DNA from: Sphingomonas yunnanensis
GTDB taxonomy: Bacteria > Pseudomonadota > Alphaproteobacteria > Sphingomonadales > Sphingomonadaceae
Reading direction: 5' to 3'
Length of the DNA stretch: 64,000 nt
Assembly (NCBI RefSeq): GCF_019898765.1
Contig: NZ_JAIOKB010000001.1
Coordinates: 806,001-870,000 of the forward strand
The notes under the pieces were generated by a model. It searched no databases. It saw only the letters and a list, made by a program, of their open reading frames with translations, and was not told where the DNA came from. Position 1 is the first letter of the stretch, and every line of letters starts with the position of its first letter. The position numbers were made by a program, and so were the translations under genes. Of this stretch, positions 17,667-26,199 are shown piece by piece.

Positions 17667-17684
17667 ATGACACTTTAATGACGA
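17667..17684 (-). promoter_or_regulatory. Pho-box-like site before the phosphate transporter
   Basis: The minus strand reads TCGTCATTAAAGTGTCAT, matching the PhoB consensus CTGTCATAAAACTGTCAT at 14 of 18 positions, with the two heptamers at the diagnostic 11-base step. It lies 26 bases upstream of ATG 17641. A further single CTGTCAC half-site is at 17706-17712. PhoB control of a PiT gene would make functional sense but is inferred. Confidence 0.55.
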
Positions 17685-17783
17685 TTAATGTCCCATGATG
17701 AGGCAGTGACAGGGCTATCGGCGAAGTATCCCGTCGGTGACTCGTTCGCGGCTTCTCGCCTCCGTTCCGGTCGGCGACCCGCC

Positions 17784-18122
17784 TCAGTCCACGCCAGGGA
17801 AAGTCGCGAACGCGGGCAGGTCCGACATCGCGGCGGTCCAGGGGAGCCGCTCCTTGACCATGATCTGCGCGCCCGGTGCGTGCGCCGCGGGGTCGTCGAG
17901 CGTTCCGGACTGGACATCGACCAGGCCGGGCAGCGCGTCGGCATTGCGATAGAACAGCCCCGTGCCGCAGAACTGCCGCTCGCCGTGCTCGGACGATTGA
18001 AAGGTCTCCGGCGCGCCCGACCAGCCGCGGCAGTCGGTGCGGTGGCATACAGCGTGGTGCTCGGGGGCGCCCTCGGCCTCGTAGCGGATCGCGCCGCAGT
18101 GGCATCCCCCCGCGATCGTCGC
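17784..18122 (-). pseudogene. Decayed GFA-family gene
   Basis: The frame starts with GGCHCGAIRYEAEGAPEHHA and ends with LPAFATFPGVD, clearly the GFA (CENP-V, formaldehyde-activating-like) zinc fold. Compared with the family pattern, the CHCTDC motif reads CHRTDC, about 20 residues after WSGAP are missing, and the CxxC before GTGLFY is reduced to FCGTGLFY. At least two zinc ligands are therefore lost, both gaps being in frame. No start codon lies near the domain edge: the frame runs back to 18260 into the divergent uvrD start. A non-functional remnant is the simplest reading. Confidence 0.7.
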
Positions 18123-18243
18123 CTGCTCCGCCGTCTTCCTCGCTCCCCGACTCGCTCGATGTTGCCAGGATGTTCCCACGAGATCATGTGCCTGGCAAGC
18201 CGCGAGCTTGCTCCGCCGCGCGACGTTCCCTACCTGTTCGAGG

Positions 18244-20577
18244 GTGACCGAGACAGCCAACGCCCTCCAGGACCCGCCCTATCTCGCCGGGCTCAACCCG
18301 CCGCAGCGCGATGCGGTGCTCACCACCGACGGGCCGGTGCTCGTGCTCGCGGGCGCCGGCACGGGCAAGACCGCGGCGCTCACCGCGCGGCTGGCGCACC
18401 TGCTGTGGACTCGCAAGGCGTACCCGTCCGAGATCCTCAGCGTCACCTTCACCAACAAGGCCGCGCGCGAGATGCGCGAGCGCGTCGGCCGCCTCGTCGG
18501 CGACGCGGTGGAAGGCATGCCGTGGCTCGGCACCTTCCACGCGATCGGCGCCAAGATGCTGCGACGCCACGCCGAGCTGGTCGGGCTGCAGAGCAATTTC
18601 ACGATCCTCGACACCGACGACCAGCTGCGCCTGCTCAAGCAGCTGATCGTCGCGGCCGACCTCGACGAGAAGCGCTTCCCGGCGCGCAGCCTCGCCGGGC
18701 TGATCGACGAGTGGAAGAACAAGGGCCTCACCCCGTCCGAGATCGACGCGGGCGAGAGCGAGCGCTACGGCAACGGCCGCGGTGGCGAGCTCTACCAGCA
18801 GTACCAGGACCGGCTGCGGGCGGTGAACGCCTGCGACTTCGGCGACCTGCTGCTCCACGTGCTGACGATCCTGAAGCGCGAGCGCTCGGTGCTGGAGCAA
18901 TATCAACAGCGCTTCCGCTACATCATGGTGGACGAGTACCAGGACACCAATTCGGTCCAGTACCTCTGGCTGCGGCTGCTCGCGCAGGACCGCCGCAACA
19001 TCTGCTGCGTCGGCGACGACGACCAGTCGATCTACTCGTGGCGCGGCGCGCAGGTGGAGAACATCCTCAAGTTCGAGAAGGACTTCCCTGGCGCCAAGGT
19101 GATCCGGCTCGAACAGAACTACCGCTCCACCCCGCACATCCTCGCCGCCGCCTCGGGCGTGATCGCCAACAACGGCGGGCGGCTCGGCAAGGAGCTGTGG
19201 ACCGAGCTCGACGCGGGCGAGAAGGTGCGCGTGCTCGGCGTGTGGGACGGACCCGAGGAGGCGCGCCGCGTCGGCGAGGAGATCGAGGCGGCGCAGCGCG
19301 ACGGCACCAGCCTCGACCATGTCGCGATCCTGGTCCGTGCCCAGCACCAGACGCGCGAGTTCGAGGATCGGTTCATCGCGATCGGCCTGCCCTATCGCAT
19401 CGTCGGCGGCTTCCGCTTCTACGAGCGCGCCGAGATCCGCGACGCGCTCGCCTATCTTCGCACCGTCCACCAGCCCGCCGACGACCTCGCCTTCGAGCGG
19501 ATCGTCAACACGCCGAAGCGCGGCCTCGGCGACAAGGCGATCGCCAAGCTCCACCAGCTCGCCCGCGTCGAGCGGCTGCCGCTGTCGATCGCGGCGGCGC
19601 GCATCCTCGACAGCGACGAGCTCACCCCGCAGGCGCGCAAGGCGCTCGGCCGCTTCGTCGGCGACGTCTCGCGCTGGCGCGACATGGCCAACGACCTGCC
19701 CCACGCCGAGCTGGCGCGCCAGATCCTCGACGAGAGCGGCTATACCGCGATGTGGCAGGCGGAGAAGTCGGCCGAGGCGGCGGGGCGGCTCGAGAACCTC
19801 ACCGAGCTGGTGCGCGCGATGGAGGAGTACGAGACGCTCGGCGCCTTCCTCGAGCATGTCAGCCTCGTCATGGACAATGACGCGACGCGCGAGGACCCCA
19901 AGGTGACGATCATGACGATCCACGCCGCCAAGGGGCTGGAGTTCGACACCGTCTTCCTCGCCGGCTGGGAGGAAGGGCTGTTCCCCTCGCAGCGCGCGCT
20001 CGACGAGGGTGGCACGCGCAGCCTCGAGGAGGAGCGCCGCCTCGCCTATGTCGCGATCACGCGCGCGCGCCGCCGCGCCACCATCCTCCACGCCGCCAAC
20101 CGCCGCATCTACGGGCAATGGACCAGCTCGCTGCCGTCGCGCTTCGTCGCCGAGCTGCCCGAGGCGCATGTCGAGAGCGAGACCAGCATGTCGGGCGGCG
20201 AGAGCCTGTGGCGCGCCAATTGGAGCGAGCGGGCCGATCCGTTCGCCGACGTCGCGCGCGGCACCGGGCGCGGTCCGGGCTGGCAGCGCGCCGCGGGGAC
20301 GCTCGGCGCCCAGGCGGGGGCACCCGGCGGGAGCAAGCCGGGTGGCGAGTGGACCAGCCGCACCTTCTCGCGCGAGCCGGTCCGCGTGGTGGAGAGCCGC
20401 GCCTCGGCGGTGAGCATCGGCAACAAGGGCCGCGGCGACCTGGCGGTGGGGCAACGCGTGTTCCACCAGAAGTTCGGCTATGGCGCGATCGCCGAGATCG
20501 AGGGCAACAAGCTCGAGATCGACTTCGAACAGGCCGGTCGCAAGCGCGTGATGGACAGTTTCGTCAGCGCCAGCTGA
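18244..20577 (+). CDS. uvrD: UvrD/PcrA-type DNA helicase
   Basis: 777 residues from GTG 18244 (VTETANALQDPPYLAG); ATG 18208 would add 12 residues that match nothing. An SF1A 3'-5' helicase for nucleotide-excision and mismatch repair. Motifs in order: Walker A GAGTGKTAALTARL, VTFTNKAAREM, Walker B VDEYQDTN, GDDDQSIYSWRGA, QNYRST, TIHAAKGLEFDTVF and AYVAITRARR. The C-terminus ends with a Tudor-like domain (VGQRVFHQKFGYGAIAEIEG), the RNA-polymerase-contacting part of UvrD/PcrA. It is divergent from the GFA remnant. Confidence 0.95.
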   Translation: MTETANALQDPPYLAGLNPPQRDAVLTTDGPVLVLAGAGTGKTAALTARLAHLLWTRKAYPSEILSVTFTNKAAREMRERVGRLVGDAVEGMPWLGTFHAIGAKMLRRHAELVGLQSNFTILDTDDQLRLLKQLIVAADLDEKRFPARSLAGLIDEWKNKGLTPSEIDAGESERYGNGRGGELYQQYQDRLRAVNACDFGDLLLHVLTILKRERSVLEQYQQRFRYIMVDEYQDTNSVQYLWLRLLAQDRRNICCVGDDDQSIYSWRGAQVENILKFEKDFPGAKVIRLEQNYRSTPHILAAASGVIANNGGRLGKELWTELDAGEKVRVLGVWDGPEEARRVGEEIEAAQRDGTSLDHVAILVRAQHQTREFEDRFIAIGLPYRIVGGFRFYERAEIRDALAYLRTVHQPADDLAFERIVNTPKRGLGDKAIAKLHQLARVERLPLSIAAARILDSDELTPQARKALGRFVGDVSRWRDMANDLPHAELARQILDESGYTAMWQAEKSAEAAGRLENLTELVRAMEEYETLGAFLEHVSLVMDNDATREDPKVTIMTIHAAKGLEFDTVFLAGWEEGLFPSQRALDEGGTRSLEEERRLAYVAITRARRRATILHAANRRIYGQWTSSLPSRFVAELPEAHVESETSMSGGESLWRANWSERADPFADVARGTGRGPGWQRAAGTLGAQAGAPGGSKPGGEWTSRTFSREPVRVVESRASAVSIGNKGRGDLAVGQRVFHQKFGYGAIAEIEGNKLEIDFEQAGRKRVMDSFVSAS

Positions 20578-20620
20578 GACTTTCCCGTTGCGGCCGGGTT
20601 GTCCGCGGCGGAGGTGTGCC

Positions 20621-21115
20621 ATGTCCGAGACCGCCGAGAAGACCGATCCCGATCTCTGGGAGACGGTGAAGGGCGAGATTACCACCGGCGCGAAGGGAGG
20701 CAGGAAAGGCCAATGGTCGGCGCGCAAGGCGCAGATGGCAGTGGCCGAGTATAAGAAGCGCGGCGGCGGCTATAAGGGCAGCAAGGACGAGGACAATTCG
20801 CTTCACCAGTGGAGCGAGGAGGATTGGGGCACCGGGTCGGGCGCGAAGAGCGAGGAGAGCGGCGAGCGCTATCTACCGAAGAAAGCGCGCGAGGCGCTAT
20901 CCGACAGGGATTACGCGCGCACGAGCGCGAAGAAGCGCGCGGACACTCGGAAGGGCAAGCAATTCTCCGCCCAGCCCGACGATGTTGCGGCGAAGACGCG
21001 GCCGTATCGCGACCACCGCTCCAAGGCGGACCTCTACGCCGAGGCGAAGAGGCGCGACATCCCGGGTCGCTCGTCGATGAGCAAGGACGAGCTGGCGAAG
21101 GCGCTGGCTCCGTAG
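20621..21115 (+). CDS. DUF5872-like hydrophilic protein with SAP/Rho-N-like C-terminus
   Basis: 164 residues, strongly charged, no membrane segment. The block KGGRKGQWSARKAQMAVAEY with KKRGGGYKG is the mark of the DUF5872-type family; the C-terminal KADLYAEAKRRDIPGRSSMS with KDELAKAL looks like a Rho-N/SAP-type helix-extended fold that may bind nucleic acid (inference). ATG 20621 follows a GGAGG at 20610-20614. Function unknown; possibly chromatin- or stress-related. It follows uvrD by 43 bases. Confidence 0.78.
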   Translation: MSETAEKTDPDLWETVKGEITTGAKGGRKGQWSARKAQMAVAEYKKRGGGYKGSKDEDNSLHQWSEEDWGTGSGAKSEESGERYLPKKAREALSDRDYARTSAKKRADTRKGKQFSAQPDDVAAKTRPYRDHRSKADLYAEAKRRDIPGRSSMSKDELAKALAP

Positions 21116-21255
21116 ATCGCAGGCCTGATCACGTCATCCATGAGGTACGTACCCCGGCGCTAGCCGGGAGCGCAGTCGAATAATGCTGCGCGAGAACCAC
21201 CACGGCCTCTCCACTCAGGTCCCCGCCTGCGCCGGAGCACGTCAGGAAGCCGCCA

Positions 21256-21684
21256 CTACTCGCGCAACTCCACCGCGCCGCTTCCCCACAGCGCCCACCA
21301 GATGATCACCGGCTGAAGCAGCAGCCGCGGCGCGTGGTACCAGATCGGCAGGCCGGTATCGCTGCCGAGGTCAAGCATCGCGTGGTAGATGTTGGCCGGC
21401 CAGACGCAGAGCGCATAGGCCGCGAGCCCCCACCCCGCGAAGCGGCGCGTGGCGCGCGGCAGCAGCATCGCCGCGCCGGCGAGTTCGATCACGCCGGTGA
21501 TCGCCACCACCGCGACGGGCAGCGGGATCGCTGGCGGCACGATGGCGGCCATAGCGTCGGTGAAGACAAAATGCGCGACTCCGCCCAGCGCGTAGAACAG
21601 CGCGAGCGCCCATCGTCCCCAACGCCGCGCGACACTCTCGCGCTGGCGCTTGAAGCCGTAGGAAGCGTAGCGATCGACCGGCAA
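21256..21684 (-). CDS. DoxX-like integral membrane protein
   Basis: 142 residues with four predicted membrane helices (about residues 24-42, 48-72, 74-92, 110-135). The segment ALALFYALGGVAHFVFTDAM and the VIELAGAAMLLP helix are typical of DoxX/DoxX-like proteins. Function unknown; some relatives take part in redox or thiosulfate metabolism. It begins with a TTG (21684), five bases after the upstream gene's stop, and no ATG or GTG alternative fits. Probably co-transcribed with 21690-22028. Confidence 0.75.
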   Translation of the reverse strand: MPVDRYASYGFKRQRESVARRWGRWALALFYALGGVAHFVFTDAMAAIVPPAIPLPVAVVAITGVIELAGAAMLLPRATRRFAGWGLAAYALCVWPANIYHAMLDLGSDTGLPIWYHAPRLLLQPVIIWWALWGSGAVELRE

Positions 21685-21689
21685 GCCGG

Positions 21690-22028
21690 TCAGACCTCCA
21701 CGGCGAGGAGCGTCACGCCCTCGTATCGGTCTTCGCCGGGCACGAACAGCTCGCTCGGCTTGAACCGCCGCGGCGTGATCCGCAGCCCGGTCAGACCGGC
21801 GAGCTTGAACGCGCCGATCTTGGGCTCCTTGGGCGGCTGACCGTCGCGCTCGAGCGTCAGCGCGTCGAGATAGATCTCACCGTGCTTGGTGTAGAGAATG
21901 TGCGGCGCCAGCGTCACTTCACCACGATTGTAGGTCGCGGCGATCGCCTGCTGCTTGACGATCGCCTCGAAGACGATCGGGACAGTATCGGGTACGGCGC
22001 TTGGCTTGTTCATCGTCTGAGCATTCAT
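21690..22028 (-). CDS. Conserved hypothetical protein, WYL-like fold suspected
   Basis: 112 residues from ATG 22028; ATG 22013 (MNKPSAV) is an alternative. It shows FEAIVKQQAIAATYNRGEVT, LAPHILYTKHGEIYLDA and a C-terminal GEDRYEGVTLLAVEV, a pattern that looks like a stand-alone WYL-type beta domain, a ligand-sensing module usually attached to regulators. I cannot confirm this or assign a role. Upstream of, and near-contiguous with, the DoxX-like gene. Confidence 0.7.
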   Translation of the reverse strand: MNAQTMNKPSAVPDTVPIVFEAIVKQQAIAATYNRGEVTLAPHILYTKHGEIYLDALTLERDGQPPKEPKIGAFKLAGLTGLRITPRRFKPSELFVPGEDRYEGVTLLAVEV

Positions 22029-22113
22029 CACGCCGCCCCTAGCCGATCGCGCTGCGTTGCAGCAAGAACCCTCGCGCGCTGGGCTACGTTCCCACCATAG
22101 CACGAGAAATGGC

Positions 22114-24216
22114 TCAGCGCGGCATCAGCTTCTGCGCGAAATAGGTCATCTGCAAGGCCTGCAGCCGCGCGCCCTGCTCGATGTCCGCGTCGCCCGAATG
22201 CCCCCCCGCGGTGTCCTCGTAGAAGAGGTAAGGCAGACCATATTCCTTGAGACGCGCGGCGAACTTGCGCGCGTGCTGCGGTCCGACCCGGTCATCCTTG
22301 GTAGTCGTCCAGATGTACGGCTCAGGGTAGCGCACCCCCTTGCGGATGTTCTGGTAGGGCGAGATCGTGGCGAGAAAGGCGCGCTCCGCGGGTACGCTGA
22401 CCGAGCCATATTCGTCGACCCAGGAGGCGCCCGCCGCGATCTGCTCGTAGCGCAGCATGTCGAGCAGCGGCACCTGGATCGTCACTGCCTGCCAAAGCTC
22501 GGGATGCTGGTTGAACTCGACCCCCATCAGCAGCCCGCCGTTCGACCCGCCGTAGATGCCCAGCTTTCGCGGGCTGGTCAGCCGCCGCGCGATCAGGTCC
22601 TTCGCGACGGCGGCGAAATCGTCGTAGATCACCTGTCGCTTCGTCTTGCGCCCGGCGTCGTGCCACGCCGGCCCGAACTCGCCGCCGCCGCGAATATTGG
22701 CCAGCACGTACGCGCCCCCACGCTCGAGCCACAATTTGCCGATTGTGGCGATGTAGCTCGGCAGCATCGGCAGCTCGAACCCGCCGTAGGCGGTCATGAT
22801 CGTCGGCGTGGTGCCATCGCGCCTGGCGTCGCGGCGATGGACGACGAAATAGGGCACCTTGGTGCCGTCGCCCGAGGTCGCCTCGAACTGCTCGGCGACG
22901 AGCCCGGCGGCGTCGAACTTGGCGGGCAGCGCCTTGAGCGGCTGCGGCGCCACCGGGCTCGACGCGTCGAAGCGCGCCAGCGTCGTCGGGGTCAGGAAGC
23001 CGGTGGTGGAGAGATAAGCGAGGTCGTTGCGATCCGACGTGCCGGCGACGCCGAAACTCGCGTTGTCGGGCAGTGCGATCGGGCGAGATGTCCAGCCCTC
23101 CCCCTCCCGCGTGAAGACCGCGACCCGGCCGCGGACGTTGTCGGTATATTGCAGCAGCAGGTGGTGGCGCGTGGTGTCGACGCCGGTGACCGCCTGGCGC
23201 GCCGTCGGCGCGAACACCAAAGTCGGGGTGGTGCGCCCTGCCGTCAGGTCGCTCAGCGCGACCGCCCCGACGCCGCCCGCGGGCACTTTGCCCCAGGGGT
23301 CGCTGGTCTCGAAGATGACGCGCCCGTCGATCATCCCGACGGGCGAGGCGCGCCCCGGCAGGTCGAGCGCGCGGATCCCCTGCGGCGTCCACAAGGCCTT
23401 GTCACCGCCGAAGAAGGTGCGGCGGCGTTCGATGAACACCGCGCGGTGACCGGCACCGTCGGTGATCGTGCTGGCATAGGTCCCGAGCTGGTCGCCGGGC
23501 TCGCCGCGGAACACCTCCTGCGCCTGGTCGAGCGCCTGACCGCGCCGGAGCAGCTTGACCACGAAGGGGTAGCTCGAGGCGGTCATCGTTCCGGCGCCCC
23601 AGTCGCGGCTGACCATCAGCGTGTCTTGGTCGATCCACGTCGCACCCTGTTTCGAGGTCGGCAGCACGAAGCCGCCCGCGACGAAACCGCCCGCGGCGAG
23701 GTCGAACTCGCGGTAGGTCACCGCGTCCTCGCCGCCCTCGGACAGAGCGACGAGGCAGCGCGTCTCCTCGGGCTGCAGGCAGGTCAGACCCTTGTAAACC
23801 CATTTGCGCGACTCGGCGCGGCTCAGCGCGTCGAGATCGAGCAGCGTCTGCCAGCTTGGCTCGGGTCGAGCGTAATCCTCGACGCTGGTCCAGCGCAGAA
23901 TGCCCTGCGGGTGATCCCCGTCGCGCCAGAAGTTGACGATCCGGCCCATGAGCTGCCCGGGCATCGGGATACGGTCCTTGGCGGCGGCGATCGCCAGCGC
24001 CTCGGCGTGGAAGGCCTGGTAGCGCGGGTCGCTCTCGAGCCGCGGCAGCGTGCGCTTATTCTCCGCCTCGACCCAGGCGAGCGCCCTGGCGCCGTCCTTG
24101 TCCTCGAGCCAGATGTAGGGATCGTCCGTCATCGCCTTGCTCTGGGCGAGCGCTGGCGCGCCCGCAAGCGCCGCGGCGAACGCCAACCCCAGACCGATCC
24201 GGCTCATTCCCGTCAT
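22114..24216 (-). CDS. Prolyl oligopeptidase family serine peptidase, secreted
   Basis: 700 residues. The start ATG 24216 is preceded by GGAGA; a Sec signal peptide follows (IGLGLAFAAALAGAPALAQS). The N-terminal half is a beta-propeller-like gate (DDPYIWLEDKDG is the typical S9A opening). The catalytic alpha/beta-hydrolase half contains GGSNGGLLMG with the nucleophile Ser, Asp in TTKDDRVGP and His in AGGHSGDAD. S9A enzymes cleave short peptides after proline; a periplasmic site is inferred from the signal. Divergent from the MFS gene at 24307. Confidence 0.93.
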   Translation of the reverse strand: MTGMSRIGLGLAFAAALAGAPALAQSKAMTDDPYIWLEDKDGARALAWVEAENKRTLPRLESDPRYQAFHAEALAIAAAKDRIPMPGQLMGRIVNFWRDGDHPQGILRWTSVEDYARPEPSWQTLLDLDALSRAESRKWVYKGLTCLQPEETRCLVALSEGGEDAVTYREFDLAAGGFVAGGFVLPTSKQGATWIDQDTLMVSRDWGAGTMTASSYPFVVKLLRRGQALDQAQEVFRGEPGDQLGTYASTITDGAGHRAVFIERRRTFFGGDKALWTPQGIRALDLPGRASPVGMIDGRVIFETSDPWGKVPAGGVGAVALSDLTAGRTTPTLVFAPTARQAVTGVDTTRHHLLLQYTDNVRGRVAVFTREGEGWTSRPIALPDNASFGVAGTSDRNDLAYLSTTGFLTPTTLARFDASSPVAPQPLKALPAKFDAAGLVAEQFEATSGDGTKVPYFVVHRRDARRDGTTPTIMTAYGGFELPMLPSYIATIGKLWLERGGAYVLANIRGGGEFGPAWHDAGRKTKRQVIYDDFAAVAKDLIARRLTSPRKLGIYGGSNGGLLMGVEFNQHPELWQAVTIQVPLLDMLRYEQIAAGASWVDEYGSVSVPAERAFLATISPYQNIRKGVRYPEPYIWTTTKDDRVGPQHARKFAARLKEYGLPYLFYEDTAGGHSGDADIEQGARLQALQMTYFAQKLMPR

Positions 24217-24306
24217 GCTCGTCTCCGCGCCCGTGTTTGTCCGGCACCTTGTGCGACCGTGCGCCCGGCGGAACAAGCCGTGCGCTGGCGAGTCACGCCT
24301 GCGACG

Positions 24307-25752
24307 ATGCCCATCGCTGACCCGATCCGCCGCTTTCCCGCGAGTGAAACCGCCTCCGCCCGCACCGATGGCCTGCCCGCACCGCGCCGCTACGCGGCGG
24401 TCGCGGCTTTGTCCTTCGGCACCGCGCTGGTGATTATCGACGGCGGTGTCGCCAACGTCGCGCTGCCGACGATCGCGCGGGATCTCGGCGTGGGTTCCTC
24501 GGCCGTCGTCGCCATCGTCACCGTCTACCAGCTGATGCTGGTCATGCTGCTGCTCCCCTTCGCGGGGCTGGGCGAGCGCATCGGGCTGAAGCGTATGTAC
24601 CAGCTCGGCCAGCTCGTCTTCACCGGAGCGACCCTGCTCTGCTTCTTCGCCAAGAGCCTGCCTTTCCTGCTGGTGGTGCGCGCGGTGCAGGCGGTCGGCG
24701 CGGCCGGCGCGCTGGCGGTCGCTTCGGCGCTGATCCGCCAGACCTACCCTTCGGCGCAGCTGGGGCGCGGGCTCGGCATCAACTCGGTGGTGGTGTCAAG
24801 CTCGGCCGCGGCGGCCCCGACCATCGGTGGGCTGGTGCTCGCGGTGGCGCCCTGGCCCTGGGTGTTCGCCAGCGCCATCCCTTTCGCGCTCGCCTCGCTG
24901 CTGCTCGGCCGCGCCCTGCCGGATGCGCCGCCGCGTGACCGCCATTTCGACGGGCCCGGCGCGGCGATGTGCGCGGCGATGTTCGGCCTCGTCATCGGCG
25001 GGGCGGAGAGCGCGGTCCATGGCGACAGCCCGGTCGTGTCCGCCGCGATCGTGCTGCTCGGGATCGCTATCGGCGTCGTCTACGTCCGGCGCGAGCGCGT
25101 CACCGCCAACCCGATCCTGCCGGTCGACCTGCTGGGCCGACCGGTGATCGCGCTATCGACGATCGGCGGCTTCACCGCCTTCGTCGCCTCGATGACGCTG
25201 CTGCTGTCGACGCCGTTCCGGCTCACGCACGAGTTCGGCTTCACCGCGGCGGAGGTGGGTGCCGCGATCGCCCCCTGGCCGCTGACCAACATGATCGTCG
25301 CGCCGCTCACCGGCTGGCTCTCCGACCGGGTGCCCGCGGGGCTGCTCGGCGGGATCGGCATGGCGATCTCGATCGTCGCGCTGGTGCTGATCGCGTTGAT
25401 GCCGGCTGATCCCAGCTATTTCGACGTGGCGTGGCGCATGGCGCTGTGCGGCTCGGGTTTCGGCACCTTCCTGCCGCCCAACGCACGGCTGATCATCGGC
25501 TCGGCCCCGCGAGCGCGCGCCGCCGCCGCGGGGGGGTTGGTCAGCACGGTACGACTGGTCGGTCAGACGACCGGCGCGACCCTGGTCGCGGCGCTGCTGG
25601 CGCTCGGGGTCGGCGCGGGCGCGGTGCCGCCGCTGGTCTCGGCCGGGCTGGCGCTGGTGGCGGGCGCGTGCAGCCTAGCGCGGCTGCGCCCCTCGGTGCG
25701 CGACGCACAGAGTGGGGAGACCGAGGCGGCGCAGGCGGCACCGGTGCGCTAA
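24307..25752 (+). CDS. MFS transporter, 14-helix DHA2-like
   Basis: 481 residues with about 14 hydrophobic segments. The first helix region ALVIIDGGVANVALPTIARD carries the DHA2 motif D1-like sequence, and GERIGLKRMYQLGQ is the loop 2-3 motif A. The DHA2 family exports drugs or metabolites by proton antiport. Substrate unknown. ATG 24307 is chosen since upstream residues are out of keeping with the family. Divergent from the oligopeptidase gene across 90 bases. Confidence 0.88.
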   Translation: MPIADPIRRFPASETASARTDGLPAPRRYAAVAALSFGTALVIIDGGVANVALPTIARDLGVGSSAVVAIVTVYQLMLVMLLLPFAGLGERIGLKRMYQLGQLVFTGATLLCFFAKSLPFLLVVRAVQAVGAAGALAVASALIRQTYPSAQLGRGLGINSVVVSSSAAAAPTIGGLVLAVAPWPWVFASAIPFALASLLLGRALPDAPPRDRHFDGPGAAMCAAMFGLVIGGAESAVHGDSPVVSAAIVLLGIAIGVVYVRRERVTANPILPVDLLGRPVIALSTIGGFTAFVASMTLLLSTPFRLTHEFGFTAAEVGAAIAPWPLTNMIVAPLTGWLSDRVPAGLLGGIGMAISIVALVLIALMPADPSYFDVAWRMALCGSGFGTFLPPNARLIIGSAPRARAAAAGGLVSTVRLVGQTTGATLVAALLALGVGAGAVPPLVSAGLALVAGACSLARLRPSVRDAQSGETEAAQAAPVR

Positions 25753-25866
25753 GCGCCGGTTCGTGTTCCTGTGCACGGAGGAACTCAGCGGTCGCAAGCG
25801 GAAGTCGCGCGCCGCTAGGCTCGTGCGGTCGCGGGAGCCCGACGCGCTCAACGATACTGGTCGGGC

Positions 25867-26199
25867 TTACCCGCGCATTCCGAGCCACGCGAGCCACAGC
25901 CACCCCGCGATCAGCAGCGTGCCGCCGATCGGGGTCACCGCGCCGAGCCAGCGCGGGAGGCCGAGCGCCATCAGATACAAGGTCCCCGCGAACAGCGCGC
26001 CGCCGGCGAGGAAGAGCCACGCCGGCCCGCGCGCCTCCAGCCGCAGCGCGACCAGGGCCGCGACGGCGTGGATCAGCTGATAGTGGCTCCCGGTCTTGAG
26101 CCACTCCACCGCCGCGCCACTGGCGCCATGCGCGCCGAACGCGCCCGCCCCTACCGCCAACGCGCCCGACAGCGCGGTCAGGACTATCAGCCAGTTCAC
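25867..26199 (-). CDS. DUF423 family membrane protein
   Basis: 110 residues from GTG 26199, whose GTGA overlaps the stop of the antiporter gene; ATG 26220 would overlap it by 25 bases. Four membrane helices; the signature GAFGAHGASGAA near the N-terminus, the HYQLIHAVAALV helix and the LGAVTPIGGTLLIAGW helix define DUF423. Function unknown. It ends the minus-strand run that begins with cvpA or radA. Confidence 0.9.
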   Translation of the reverse strand: MNWLIVLTALSGALAVGAGAFGAHGASGAAVEWLKTGSHYQLIHAVAALVALRLEARGPAWLFLAGGALFAGTLYLMALGLPRWLGAVTPIGGTLLIAGWLWLAWLGMRG

